A stretch of DNA of 64,000 nucleotides from Lachnospiraceae bacterium (GCA_025758065.1 CP107199.1:3011501-3075500); one strand, 5' to 3'. Shown: positions 26,659 to 36,459, counted from the stretch's first letter. Made by a program: numbers and translations. The notes: a model not told the origin generated them from the sequence alone.

Positions 26659-28044
26659 ATGGCAAAAGCCATAGACAGAGGTCTGGAGAACCGGGAGATC
26701 GTACTTGGTATCCTGACAGAGGTACTGGATAAGGGTAATTTTGTCCATCTGGTATTAAATCAGGCTTTAAGTAAATACCAGTATCTGGAAAAACCGGACC
26801 GGGCATTTATCACCAGAGTAACAGAAGGAACCCTGGAATATCTGCTTCAGATTGATTTTATTATAAACAGCTATTCAAAAACCAAAACAGAAAAAATGAA
26901 ACCGCTCATCCGTAATATACTCCGGATGAGCGTTTACCAGCTCCTTTACATGGACCGTGTGCCAGACAGCGCTGTATGCAATGAAGCAGTGAAACTGGCT
27001 GTACACCACCATTTTCAGGGGCTGAAAGGCTTTGTAAACGGAGTTTTACGTACTATTGCAAGAAATAAAGAAGAACTGGACCTTAAGGAGCCTTATCTGC
27101 GCTATAGTCTTCCGCAGTGGATGTATTCCATGTGGGAAAAAGACTGGGGAAAGGAAAGCGCAGAAAAGATCGCCGCTTCTTTTTTAAAAGAACGGCCAGT
27201 ATGGGTGCGCTGCAATTTGAACCTGGCATCAAAAGAAGAGATCCTGGCAGCTTTAAAAAAACAGCAGGTTAGTGCAGAGCAGGTAGAAGGCTTTGATTCT
27301 ATGCTGGCTTTATCTGAGTATGATCATATGGAAAGCCTTGATGCCTTTCAGAAAGGCTGGATCCAGGTACAGGACATCAGCTCAGCTTTAGTTGGTGAGC
27401 TGGCTGCACCGGAAAAAGGCAGCTATATCATAGATGTATGCGCAGCACCCGGCGGAAAAAGCCTGCATCTGGCAGATAAAATGGAAGGCACCGGTTGCGT
27501 GGAAGCCAGGGATCTTACATACCAGAAGGTGGCACTGATCGAAGAAAATGCCAGCCGTATGGGTGCATTAAACATAAAAGCAGTCCAGTGGGATGCCACT
27601 GAATTTGATCCTGAAAGTGAAAATAAAGCAGATCTGGTCATTGCCGATCTGCCTTGCTCCGGACTGGGAATTATTGGAAGAAAGCCGGATATAAAGTACC
27701 ACACCACAAAAGAAAACTTACGGGAGCTTTCAAAGCTGCAAAAAGAGATCCTTTCTGTTGTGTGGAAGTATGTAAAACCAGGCGGCCGCCTGATCTACAG
27801 CACATGCACTATCAATAAAGAGGAAAATGCAGAAAATGCCCGCTGGATCACAGAAAATCTGCCATTTAAGCCGGAAGACCTGACAGAAGCTTTTTCTTCA
27901 AAGGGAGAGAGATACGCATGTTTAAAAGAGAATATGTATCCGGGAGCAGACCTTAAAAATGGTCAGATCCAGATCCTTGCTGGTATCCATCCATTTGAAG
28001 ATTTTGATGGCTTTTTCATCAGTGTTTTTAAAAGAGAAGCATAG
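26659..28044 (+). CDS. rsmB: 16S rRNA m5C967 methyltransferase
   Basis: 461 residues. The N-terminal part is a NusB-like RNA-binding domain. The C-terminal SAM methyltransferase has VCAAPGGKSLHLA, the catalytic DLPCSGLG and the second cysteine in STCTINKEEN. It methylates C967 of 16S rRNA. AAAGGGG precedes the start, and rlmN follows after 14 bases. Confidence 0.95.
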   Translation: MAKAIDRGLENREIVLGILTEVLDKGNFVHLVLNQALSKYQYLEKPDRAFITRVTEGTLEYLLQIDFIINSYSKTKTEKMKPLIRNILRMSVYQLLYMDRVPDSAVCNEAVKLAVHHHFQGLKGFVNGVLRTIARNKEELDLKEPYLRYSLPQWMYSMWEKDWGKESAEKIAASFLKERPVWVRCNLNLASKEEILAALKKQQVSAEQVEGFDSMLALSEYDHMESLDAFQKGWIQVQDISSALVGELAAPEKGSYIIDVCAAPGGKSLHLADKMEGTGCVEARDLTYQKVALIEENASRMGALNIKAVQWDATEFDPESENKADLVIADLPCSGLGIIGRKPDIKYHTTKENLRELSKLQKEILSVVWKYVKPGGRLIYSTCTINKEENAENARWITENLPFKPEDLTEAFSSKGERYACLKENMYPGADLKNGQIQILAGIHPFEDFDGFFISVFKREA

Positions 28045-28058
28045 GAGTATTTGCATAT

Positions 28059-29123
28059 ATGTTAGACCTGATCGATACAAAAGGTAAAAAAGATATAAAG
28101 TCTATGACACTGGAAGAAGTGACAGTAGAGATGACAGCCCTGGGAGAGAAATCTTTCAGGGCAAAGCAGCTTTATGACTGGCTTCATGTAAAGCTGGCAG
28201 AAAGCTTTGATGATATGAGCACATTGTCAAAGGATCTGCGCCAGAAGTTAAAGGACAATTACAGTCTTACAGCACTGCAGACAGCAGGAGAGCGTATTTC
28301 TGCCATTGACGGCACCAGAAAATATCTGTTCCGCTTGGAGGACGGAAATGTGATAGAAAGCGTATGGATGCAGTATCACCATGGAAATTCTGTATGTATT
28401 TCTTCCCAGGTGGGCTGCCGCATGGGCTGTCGTTTCTGTGCGTCTACTCTGGATGGTATGGAGCGGAATTTACGTCCTTCTGAGATGCTTGACCAGATTT
28501 ACCGCATCCAGACTATTACCGGAGAGCGGGTGTCCAATATTGTAGTAATGGGTTCCGGAGAACCCATGGATAATTATGATAATGTGGTCCGCTTTATCCG
28601 TCTGATTTCCAGTGACAAGGGCTTAAATATCAGCCAGAGAAACCTGACTATTTCCACCTGTGGAATTGTGCCGGGGATCCGGAAATTTGCAGAAGAAGGA
28701 CTCCAGGTCACACTGGCACTGTCATTACATGCACCTAATGATGAGGTGCGAAAGACCCTGATGCCTATAGCTAACAGCTTTAAGCTTAAAGATGTGCTGG
28801 AAGCCTGTCATTATTATTTTGAAAAAACAGGAAGAAGACTTACCTTTGAATATAGCCTTGTAAAAGGAGTTAATGATAACTTAGAGGAGGCAAAAGCCCT
28901 AACAGAGCTGATCAAAGACCAGCATGGACATGTGAACCTGATCCCGGTCAATCCTATTAAAGAACGGGATTATGTCCAGTCAGACAAAAAGGCCATAGAA
29001 CAGTTTAAAAATTATCTGGAACGGCATGGGATCAACGCAACGGTGCGCAGGGAAATGGGACGTGATATTGGCGGTGCCTGCGGTCAGTTAAGAAAGAGCT
29101 ATCTGGAGGAAGGAGAGATCTGA
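28059..29123 (+). CDS. rlmN: 23S rRNA A2503 / tRNA A37 methyltransferase
   Basis: 354 residues. A radical SAM enzyme with the cluster motif CRMGCRFC near residue 120, preceded by SVCISSQVGC, with VVMGSGEPMDNYDNV and the C-terminal methyl-carrier cysteine in GGACGQL. It methylates C2 of A2503. It lies in the usual rsmB-rlmN-PP2C-kinase series and ends one base before the next gene. Confidence 0.95.
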   Translation: MLDLIDTKGKKDIKSMTLEEVTVEMTALGEKSFRAKQLYDWLHVKLAESFDDMSTLSKDLRQKLKDNYSLTALQTAGERISAIDGTRKYLFRLEDGNVIESVWMQYHHGNSVCISSQVGCRMGCRFCASTLDGMERNLRPSEMLDQIYRIQTITGERVSNIVVMGSGEPMDNYDNVVRFIRLISSDKGLNISQRNLTISTCGIVPGIRKFAEEGLQVTLALSLHAPNDEVRKTLMPIANSFKLKDVLEACHYYFEKTGRRLTFEYSLVKGVNDNLEEAKALTELIKDQHGHVNLIPVNPIKERDYVQSDKKAIEQFKNYLERHGINATVRREMGRDIGGACGQLRKSYLEEGEI

Positions 29124-29124
29124 T

Positions 29125-29871
29125 ATGGAAGCATATGCACTGACAGACACGGGAAGAGTCCGTTCCATGAATCAGGATTATATTTATGCTTCTCCTGAAA
29201 AAGTAGGTTTTCTGCCGGATCTTTTTCTGGTAGCAGATGGAATGGGAGGCCACAAGGCGGGAGATTATGCTTCCCGCTTTATGGTGGAAAATCTGGTGGT
29301 GTATTTAAATCACCGTCAGAACGGTCCCTGTGTTACCCAGTTAAAAGAGGGAATTAAAACAGTGAATAAAGCTCTTTATGAAATGTCTCTGGAAAGAGAA
29401 GAATTTCAGGGAATGGGCTGTACACTGGTAGCAGCTGTGATCGAAGAGGGCATTCTTTATGCAGCTAATGTAGGAGACAGCCGCTTGTATCTGATCCATG
29501 ATGGGGCTATCCGTCAGATCACCAGGGATCATTCCTATGTAGAGGAAATGGTGGCTATGGGGATGATGCAGAGGGGAAGTGCTGATTATAACAGGAAAAA
29601 GAATATTATTACCCGGGCGGCAGGCATCAAACCGGATATAGAGCCGGATTTCTTTGAGGAAGAATTAGAACAGGGAGATTACATTTTACTTTGTTCAGAT
29701 GGACTGAGCAATATGGTGGACAATGATACGATGTGTTCCATTGTTCTCTCCGAAGGCACCTTAAAAGAAAAGGCAGTACGTCTGATCGCAGAGGCAAATA
29801 AGAGAGGAGGAACAGACAACATTGCTGTTGTACTTGTGAAGCCTCAGGAAGGAGGGATGGGATCATGTTAA
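29125..29871 (+). CDS. prpC: PP2C-type serine/threonine phosphatase
   Basis: 248 residues. Metal-binding motifs are present: VADGMGGHKAGDYAS, GDSRLYLI, RDHSYV, CSDGLSNMVDN and GGTDNIAVV. It reverses phosphorylation by the PASTA kinase, whose start overlaps its end by 7 bases. A soluble enzyme. Confidence 0.95.
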   Translation: MEAYALTDTGRVRSMNQDYIYASPEKVGFLPDLFLVADGMGGHKAGDYASRFMVENLVVYLNHRQNGPCVTQLKEGIKTVNKALYEMSLEREEFQGMGCTLVAAVIEEGILYAANVGDSRLYLIHDGAIRQITRDHSYVEEMVAMGMMQRGSADYNRKKNIITRAAGIKPDIEPDFFEEELEQGDYILLCSDGLSNMVDNDTMCSIVLSEGTLKEKAVRLIAEANKRGGTDNIAVVLVKPQEGGMGSC

Positions 29872-32090
29872 ATCAGGGAACATATCTTCAGGACCGTTAT
29901 GAGATATTAGGACGGATCGGCTCTGGCGGCATGTCTGTGGTATACAAGGCAAAATGTCATACCTTAGACCGTTTAGTAGCCATTAAAGTCTTAAAAGAAG
30001 AATTTGCTTCTGATGAGAATTTTGTCAGCAAATTTAAAATGGAAGCTCAGGCGGCAGCCAGACTTTCCCATCCTAATATTGTCAATGTTTATGATGTAGT
30101 AGATGAAGGCAATCTTCATTATATCGTTATGGAGCTGATTGAGGGTATCACCTTAAAAAGCTACATCGAAAAGAAGGGCTTTCTTGAAAATAAAGAGGCA
30201 ATCGGCATTGCTATCCAGGTGGCGCAGGGAATCGCAGCTGCTCATGAGCAGCACATCATCCACCGGGATATCAAGCCTCAGAATATGATCATTTCCAGAG
30301 ATGGAAATGTGAAAGTAGCTGATTTTGGCATTGCAAGAGCTGTATCCAGCCAGACCATGAATGCTACAGCAGTAGGTTCTGTCCATTATATTTCACCAGA
30401 ACAGGCCAGAGGGGGGTATTGTGACGAGAGAAGTGATATATATTCCTTTGGTATTACCATGTATGAAATGGTCACAGGCAGAGTCCCTTTTGAAGGGGAC
30501 AATACAGTTGCTGTTGCCCTTGCCCATTTAGAGACGCCTATTACACCGCCTTCCCAGTTAAATCCGGTGGTAAGCAGTGGTTTAGAACAGATCATTTTAA
30601 AATGTACCCAGAAAAAACCGGACAGACGATATTCTTCTATTGGAGATGTGATCACAGATCTGCGCCATGTAATGGTAGATCCGGATTATGATATTTACGG
30701 GGCAGTATCTCAGACAGATGAGGAAAATGATCCTTATGTAACAAGACCTATTTCCAGGGAAGAACTGTCCCAGATCCAGGAGCGCAGACGGCCCCACACA
30801 GAGGATATTGTGGTAAAAGAGCCGGAATATGACCCGGCTGTAAGTATCCAGACACCGGAAACAGAAGAGAATGACGGGGATGGATATGATAAAGAGGAAA
30901 CACAGCCTCAGATACCAGTCCATAAAAAACGCAGCGACAGAAAGAAAGAAAAAGATGTAAGTACCCAGTTTGAACGTATTATTATGGTGATGGGTATTTT
31001 TGCCGCTGTTTTAGTAGCGGTGGTAGTTATTTTTGTATTTTCAAGGCTGACAGGGCTTTTCTGGCCAAAAAGCGGACAGGATAAGGAAACGGAAGTAGTT
31101 ACCAGTGAAACGGCCACAGAAGGCATTAATGTTTCCTTGGCAGATAACCAGACTTATATGCCAAATGTACTGGGACTTCCAAAGGATATGGCAGAGGCTA
31201 AGCTGAAAGAATACAACCTGGTAATGAGTATAGAAACAGAAGATTACTCTGATAATTATAAAGCAGACCAGGTCATGCGCCAGGATGTGGCAGAAGGCGA
31301 AGTAGTGGAAAAATGGAGTACAGTTGGCGTGACCATCAGTAAGGGAAGTGATAAAGTAGATCTTTCTTCATTGGGACTGGAGCAGCTTTCAGGAGAAGAT
31401 GCCCAGAAACTTTTAAAAGATAAAGAACTGCAAGTTACCTTAAAAGAAGAGGCAAACGATAATATTGAAACAGGAAAAGTTATCCGCTACAGTCCACAGC
31501 AGGCAAAAGCAGGGGATACCATTGAACTGGTTGTAAGCACAGGGCCAAAGACAGCCCAGGGACAGGTGCCAAAGCTGATCGGAAGAGACGAAGTTACAGC
31601 AGATGCCCTTTTAAAGGCAGCGGGATTGAAAACGGGTACTGTGACCTACGATTATGATGCAGGGAAGCCAGAAGGTACAGTTCTGAGCCAGTCTGCACTT
31701 CCGGGAACTGTTTTAGAGCCGTCTGCCACAGTTGATTATGTGGTTAATCAGATGGAAGAAGAAGGAAGTACCCAGGCACAGGCAGCAGATGAGTCCTATT
31801 ATATGGGCTCCATAGATACTACCTGTTCTTTGAGCAATTATATTGGACCGGCTTCCCAGACAAGCAGTGTAAAAATATCTATCCGGTTAAAGCAGAAGGA
31901 TGCAAGTGGGGCAGAAGTATATACTCCGCTGATCAGTCCAAGGCTGGTGGTAGGTTCCCAGGATATTCCGGTGGTATTCCCAAGGATCAAGGGAGCATAC
32001 GGCGTGGAAAACGGTACAGTAGAAGTGGTAGATGTAGAGAAGGATACTGTGATCGCTTCTTATCCGGTTTCTTTCTTCCCGGTAGGATAA
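29865..32090 (+). CDS. prkC: PASTA-domain serine/threonine kinase
   Basis: 741 residues. A Hanks-type kinase domain (about 1-270) with GRIGSGGMSVVYKA, the catalytic HRDIKPQN and DFGIARAV; an acidic linker; one membrane helix near 370-390; and extracellular PASTA repeats (about 425-630, for example YMPNVLGLPKDMAEAKL). A further C-terminal extracellular domain follows. The PASTA repeats bind muropeptides; homologues control growth, cell wall synthesis and spore germination. A palindromic element begins directly after the stop. Confidence 0.95.
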   Translation: MLNQGTYLQDRYEILGRIGSGGMSVVYKAKCHTLDRLVAIKVLKEEFASDENFVSKFKMEAQAAARLSHPNIVNVYDVVDEGNLHYIVMELIEGITLKSYIEKKGFLENKEAIGIAIQVAQGIAAAHEQHIIHRDIKPQNMIISRDGNVKVADFGIARAVSSQTMNATAVGSVHYISPEQARGGYCDERSDIYSFGITMYEMVTGRVPFEGDNTVAVALAHLETPITPPSQLNPVVSSGLEQIILKCTQKKPDRRYSSIGDVITDLRHVMVDPDYDIYGAVSQTDEENDPYVTRPISREELSQIQERRRPHTEDIVVKEPEYDPAVSIQTPETEENDGDGYDKEETQPQIPVHKKRSDRKKEKDVSTQFERIIMVMGIFAAVLVAVVVIFVFSRLTGLFWPKSGQDKETEVVTSETATEGINVSLADNQTYMPNVLGLPKDMAEAKLKEYNLVMSIETEDYSDNYKADQVMRQDVAEGEVVEKWSTVGVTISKGSDKVDLSSLGLEQLSGEDAQKLLKDKELQVTLKEEANDNIETGKVIRYSPQQAKAGDTIELVVSTGPKTAQGQVPKLIGRDEVTADALLKAAGLKTGTVTYDYDAGKPEGTVLSQSALPGTVLEPSATVDYVVNQMEEEGSTQAQAADESYYMGSIDTTCSLSNYIGPASQTSSVKISIRLKQKDASGAEVYTPLISPRLVVGSQDIPVVFPRIKGAYGVENGTVEVVDVEKDTVIASYPVSFFPVG

Positions 32091-32255
32091 CTAGTGTACT
32101 GTATCATTCACTTTCAGCAAAATGACGCAGAATGAATTTTCAATCTGCAAGGCGGAGGAATGAGGCGATGCGGTGGCATCGTCGATTGACGACAACACAG
32201 CAGATGGAAATTCAGGCAAGTCATTATGCGAAATGTGAATGATACAGTACACTAG
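32091..32255. repeat. 165-bp CTAG-bounded palindromic element, copy B
   Basis: The ends are a perfect 21-bp inverted repeat (32091-32111 with 32235-32255, starting CTAGTGTACTG). Read on the - strand, the interior matches copy A at 45091-45255, including ACTTGCCT at offset 34 and ATTTCCATCTGC after it. It starts at the base after the prkC stop. No protein is encoded. Confidence 0.9.
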
Positions 32256-32416
32256 TACATCGTTTTCGAAATAACTATACCGCTCACTTGTCTGCGAATC
32301 TGATTGCACAGGCCTAAAAGCCTCAGCGTAGCCCGCTACGCCTGCGTTTTTAGACCTGCACACTCAAATCCGCATCCTACGTGATTAGTACAGTTATTTA
32401 CGAAACGATGTACTAG
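32252..32416. repeat. 165-bp CTAG-bounded palindromic element, copy C
   Basis: It shares the CTAG at 32252-32255 with copy B. The left arm starts CTAGTACATCGTTTTCG and the right arm ends CGAAACGATGTACTAG; the arms pair with small indels. ACTTGTCT is at offset 34, as in the other copies. The centre has a TAGC...GCTA hairpin. The remaining 107 bases before rsgA hold nothing else recognisable. Confidence 0.88.
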
Positions 32417-32523
32417 AGACTGTATGGCAGTTATTTGGTTATGAGCAGGCAGTGAAGGCAGATTGCCAATGTCCTTTCACTGCAAAAGACTCCGGGAGAA
32501 CATAAAAGCAGCTAGGAGAAAAA

Positions 32524-33402
32524 ATGACAGGAAAGATAATCAAAGGGATCGCAGGATTCTATTACGTAAACAATGGCGAAAATAAAGTATATCAGTGTAA
32601 GGCCAAAGGAATCTTCAGAAACCGGAAGATCAAGCCTTTAGTTGGTGATGATGTAGAGTTTTCTGTGCTGGATGAAGAAGCCATGGAGGGAAATATTGAT
32701 GAGATCCTTCCAAGAAAAAATCAGCTTATCCGTCCGGCAGCTGCCAATGTGGACCAGGCACTGGTGCTTTTTGCACTGACTCATCCGGCACCGAATTTAA
32801 ATCTTTTAGACCGCTTTTTAGTGATGATGTCCATGGAAGATATCCCGGTAACATTATGCTTTAATAAGCAGGACCTGGGAGATGAGGCTTTGATGGAACA
32901 GTATAGAAGCATTTATGGACCGGCGGGCTATCCGGTGTATTTTATCAGTGCTATGGAAGAAACTGGTATTGAACAGGTTAGAAGCCTTCTTCGCGGAAAA
33001 ACTACGGTACTGGCAGGCCCTTCCGGTGTAGGTAAATCTTCCCTTACCAACTGTATCCAGCCGGAGGCAGAGATGGAAACAGGAGATATCAGCCGCAAGA
33101 TTGAGCGTGGAAAGCACACTACCCGTCATTCACAGTTGTTTTTTGTTGAAAAAGATACTTACATGATGGACACGCCGGGATTTAGTTCTATGTTTACGCC
33201 GGATATAGAAGCAAATGAGTTAAAGGATCATTTCCCGGAATTTAGCCAGTATGAAAGCGGCTGCAGGTTTTTGGGCTGCGTTCATATAGGAGAAAAGGTG
33301 TGCGGTGTAAAAGATGCAGTAGCAGAAGGAAAGATCAGCCGGAGCCGCTACGACAATTATCATCTGATGTATGATGAATTAAAGCAGAAAAGGAGATATT
33401 AA
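32524..33402 (+). CDS. rsgA: Ribosome small subunit biogenesis GTPase
   Basis: 292 residues. An OB-fold N-terminus, then a circularly permuted GTPase with G4 CFNKQDL before G1 AGPSGVGKSSL and G3 DTPGFSS, then a zinc motif with CRFLGCVH and C at VCGVKDAV. It checks late 30S assembly. It follows the palindromic elements and precedes rpe by 2 bases. Confidence 0.95.
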   Translation: MTGKIIKGIAGFYYVNNGENKVYQCKAKGIFRNRKIKPLVGDDVEFSVLDEEAMEGNIDEILPRKNQLIRPAAANVDQALVLFALTHPAPNLNLLDRFLVMMSMEDIPVTLCFNKQDLGDEALMEQYRSIYGPAGYPVYFISAMEETGIEQVRSLLRGKTTVLAGPSGVGKSSLTNCIQPEAEMETGDISRKIERGKHTTRHSQLFFVEKDTYMMDTPGFSSMFTPDIEANELKDHFPEFSQYESGCRFLGCVHIGEKVCGVKDAVAEGKISRSRYDNYHLMYDELKQKRRY

Positions 33403-33404
33403 TT

Positions 33405-34070
33405 ATGGAATACAAAGTAGCACCGTCATTACTGGCGGCAGATTTTACCAGACTGGGAGAACAGGTTCATGAGATTGAAGAAGCAGGGGCACCTTATCTG
33501 CATCTGGATGTAATGGATGGAGCCTTTGTTCCAAGTATTTCTTTTGGAATGCCGGTTCTTAAAAGCTTAAGAAAAGTTACGAATATGACTTTTGATGTTC
33601 ATATGATGGTGGAAGAACCAGGGCGCTATATAGAAGATATTAAAAATGCGGGAGCAGATATCATTACTGTCCATGCAGAGGCATGTACCCACCTGGACCG
33701 GGTTGTAAACCAGATCAAGGAGGCTGGCTGCAAAGCAGGTGTTGCCTTAAATCCAGCTACTCCTGTATCTGTACTGGAATGTATCTTAGGTCAGGTGGAC
33801 ATGGTACTGATCATGACTGTAAATCCAGGTTTTGGCGGCCAGAAGTTCATTCCTTATACATTAGAAAAGGTAAAGCAGGTGCGGGCTATGTGTGATGAAA
33901 AGGGTCTTACTGCTAATATACAGGTAGATGGTGGCATCAGCGCAGCCAATGTAAGAGAGGTATTAGAAGCAGGTGCCAATGTATTTGTCGCAGGTTCTGC
34001 TGTTTTCGGTTCCGATCCGGCAGCAAGAGTAAAAGAATTTAATGAGATCTTTAAGGAATACGAGAAATGA
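33405..34070 (+). CDS. rpe: Ribulose-phosphate 3-epimerase
   Basis: 221 residues of a TIM barrel. Family motifs are SLLAADFTRLGEQ, HLDVMDGAFVPSISFG, HMMVEEP, VNPGFGGQKF and VDGGI. It interconverts ribulose-5-P and xylulose-5-P in the pentose phosphate pathway. It overlaps thiN by 4 bases. Confidence 0.96.
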   Translation: MEYKVAPSLLAADFTRLGEQVHEIEEAGAPYLHLDVMDGAFVPSISFGMPVLKSLRKVTNMTFDVHMMVEEPGRYIEDIKNAGADIITVHAEACTHLDRVVNQIKEAGCKAGVALNPATPVSVLECILGQVDMVLIMTVNPGFGGQKFIPYTLEKVKQVRAMCDEKGLTANIQVDGGISAANVREVLEAGANVFVAGSAVFGSDPAARVKEFNEIFKEYEK

Positions 34071-34717
34071 AACGTTGTCTGATCTTGACCGGCGGGAAGC
34101 TTTCCCTTGCTTTCGCCGGTTCTTTTTTAAAGAAAAGTAAATATGAAAAAGTAATAGCTGTAGATGGAGGACTGGAAGCTGCAAAAGAGCTGGGGATCAT
34201 CCCGGATGTGATCGTAGGAGATTTTGATACTGTCCGCCCGGAGATATTGTCTTACTACCGGAAAATGGAACATATCATATGGGAAGTGCATCAGCCGGAA
34301 AAAGATGATACAGACACAGAGCTTGCCATTAAGCGTGCTCTTGCCATGAACTGCAGCTATATTACGCTGTTGGGAGCTACAGGAGGAAGACTGGATCATA
34401 TGATCGGGAATATCCATCTGCTGTTTCCATGCCTGCAAAAAGGCACTTATGCAGAGATTGTGGATCCCCAGAACCGTCTGTATCTTATAGATGGGGAACA
34501 TATTTTTCGAAAAGATGCAGTATGGGGGAAATATATTTCCTTCCTGCCTCTTACGCAAGAAGTAAAAGGGATCACTTTAAAAGGCTTTAAGTATCCACTT
34601 ACAGACCGTGATATTTTTATTGGAACCAGCCTCTGTATCAGCAATGAGCTGGTGGAAGAGGAAGGTAGGATTACGTTGTCTGACGGTGTTCTGATCACGG
34701 TAGAGTCCCATGACTGA
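34067..34717 (+). CDS. thiN: Thiamine diphosphokinase
   Basis: 216 residues. It transfers pyrophosphate from ATP to thiamine. Motifs: VIAVDGGLEAAKELG, DVIVGDFDT, EKDDTDTELAIK and GATGGRLDH. The start overlaps the rpe stop (ATGA). It is last in the stp-prkC-rsgA-rpe-thiN order common in Firmicutes. Confidence 0.94.
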   Translation: MKRCLILTGGKLSLAFAGSFLKKSKYEKVIAVDGGLEAAKELGIIPDVIVGDFDTVRPEILSYYRKMEHIIWEVHQPEKDDTDTELAIKRALAMNCSYITLLGATGGRLDHMIGNIHLLFPCLQKGTYAEIVDPQNRLYLIDGEHIFRKDAVWGKYISFLPLTQEVKGITLKGFKYPLTDRDIFIGTSLCISNELVEEEGRITLSDGVLITVESHD

Positions 34718-34849
34718 TGGATCAAAAACTGGACTGGTTTAAAATGAATAAACTGGATATTTAAAACTATCCACTAAAGTGTTAGTATACCTTCTAAGTA
34801 AAAGAGCCGGATAAATAACTAACAATAAACCGGACAGAGGAGGTCAATT

Positions 34850-35467
34850 ATGAATACAGCACAGGCAGTACATGAAGACTCAAAAACAGGGAGCAATAAA
34901 GTATATAAGATCGCTCTTACAGGACTTTTTGCAGCATTATCCTACGTGGTATTTACATTTTTACAGTTTAAGATCTATCTTCCAGGCGGAGATGCAACAT
35001 CTATTCATCTTGGAAATGCAGTCTGCGTTTTAGGTGCATTGCTTTTAGGCGGCTTTTACGGCGGTTTAGGCGGTGCTATCGGTATGACCATCGGTGATCT
35101 TTTTGATCCTAAGTATGTGTTCTATGCACCAAAGACCTTTGTTTTAAAGCTTTGTATTGGCCTGATCGCAGGTTTAGTAGCGCATCACATCGGACATATT
35201 AATGAAACAAAGGACAGTAAAAAAGTATTAACTTATGCAATTGCTGCAGCAGTCAGCGGTCTGCTGTTTAATGTGATCTTTGATCCTTTAGTAGGTTATT
35301 ACTACAAATTATGGATCATGGGAAAACCTGCAGCAGATCTGACACTTGCATGGAATGTAGCAGCAACTTCTATTAATGCAGTTACATCCACCATTGCATC
35401 TGTTGTGATCTACATGCCGGTAAGAACGGCGCTGATCCGTTCTGGGTTATTCGATAAATTAAAATAA
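34850..35467 (+). CDS. ECF transporter S component, probably for vitamin B6 or a related vitamin
   Basis: 205 residues with about six membrane helices (IALTGLFAALSYVVFTF and GAIGMTIGDLFD), the small substrate-binding unit of an energy-coupling factor importer. No EcfA or EcfT genes are nearby, so it would use a shared module. It lies 12 bases before a pyridoxal-type kinase, suggesting uptake of B6 (PdxU-like); proximity to thiN makes thiamine precursors an alternative. AGAGGAGG precedes the ATG. Confidence 0.82.
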   Translation: MNTAQAVHEDSKTGSNKVYKIALTGLFAALSYVVFTFLQFKIYLPGGDATSIHLGNAVCVLGALLLGGFYGGLGGAIGMTIGDLFDPKYVFYAPKTFVLKLCIGLIAGLVAHHIGHINETKDSKKVLTYAIAAAVSGLLFNVIFDPLVGYYYKLWIMGKPAADLTLAWNVAATSINAVTSTIASVVIYMPVRTALIRSGLFDKLK

Positions 35468-35479
35468 ATGGAGTGAAGA

Positions 35480-36325
35480 ATGACACAATACCACCAGAAA
35501 AAAATCGCAATGATCAATGATCTTTCAGGTTATGGCCGCTGTTCTATTACAGCGGCTCTGCCTGTTTTAGCGGCACTGAAGATCCAGTGCTGTCCGGTTC
35601 CCACCTCAGTGCTTTCCAATCACACCGGTTTCCCAGTGTATTTTTTTGATGATTATACTGATAAAATGGAACCTTATATTGAAAAATGGAAAGAACTGGG
35701 ATTATCCTTTGATGGCATTGTCTCCGGTTTTTTAGGCTCTGAGCGCCAGATCCAGATAGTTAAAGATATGATCACTGAATTTAAGAAACCGGAAACCAAA
35801 GTGATCGTGGATCCGATCATGGGAGACCACGGGGAAACCTATGCCACTTATACAGAAACCATGTGCCGGAAAATGCGGGAACTTGCAGAAATGGCAGATA
35901 TTTTAACACCAAATCTTACAGAGGCCTGCATTTTAACAGAACGCCCTTTTAAAAAAGAAGGCTGGAGCCGGAAAGAGATAGAAGGGCTTACAGAAGAACT
36001 TCTTGCTATGGGTCCATCTGGCGTTGTGATCACCGGTGTGAGAGAAGGACAGTATCTGGTCAATGCAGTAGCGGAAAGGGAAAAGAAAATAACTTATATC
36101 CGCCGCAAAAAGGTCGGTACAGAACGTCCAGGTACAGGTGACGTATTTTCATCAGTAGTAGCAGGTGTCTGTGTAAGAGGAGGAAGCTTGTCAGAGGGAG
36201 TGGCACTAGCTGCAGATTTTGTAAAAGACTGTATCCGCCGCTCTGAAGAACTTCAGATACCAGTGGAAAATGGCGTATGCTTTGAAGAACTGATGGGCAA
36301 GCTGGTGCGGTACAGCGGAAAATGA
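35480..36325 (+). CDS. Pyridoxamine/pyridoxal kinase
   Basis: 281 residues of the ribokinase-type PdxK/PdxY family. The N-terminus MINDLSGYGRCSITAALPVL, the central VDPIMGDHGE and the anion-hole motif RPGTGDVFSS are typical. It phosphorylates B6 vitamers taken up by the adjacent ECF component. A ThiD-like hydroxymethylpyrimidine kinase is the main alternative, but DLSGYG favours B6. Confidence 0.88.
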   Translation: MTQYHQKKIAMINDLSGYGRCSITAALPVLAALKIQCCPVPTSVLSNHTGFPVYFFDDYTDKMEPYIEKWKELGLSFDGIVSGFLGSERQIQIVKDMITEFKKPETKVIVDPIMGDHGETYATYTETMCRKMRELAEMADILTPNLTEACILTERPFKKEGWSRKEIEGLTEELLAMGPSGVVITGVREGQYLVNAVAEREKKITYIRRKKVGTERPGTGDVFSSVVAGVCVRGGSLSEGVALAADFVKDCIRRSEELQIPVENGVCFEELMGKLVRYSGK

Positions 36326-36459
36326 ACCCTAAACACAAAAAGGTCTTTTCAATCTTGGGAAAATGTTATATACTCAATAACAGTTGGCGAAATATGGTAT
36401 GTATTCTATATAAACTGATCGCTATATAAATAAGGAAATGAAGATCCAGGAGGAGTAGC

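Noticed and set aside
32091..32363. 90-aa frame on the - strand
   Set aside because: It lies wholly in the palindromic elements, has no ribosome site and no protein-like composition.
36326..36459. T-box leader for serS
   Set aside because: The gap is only 134 bases and lacks the T-box core sequence and terminator.
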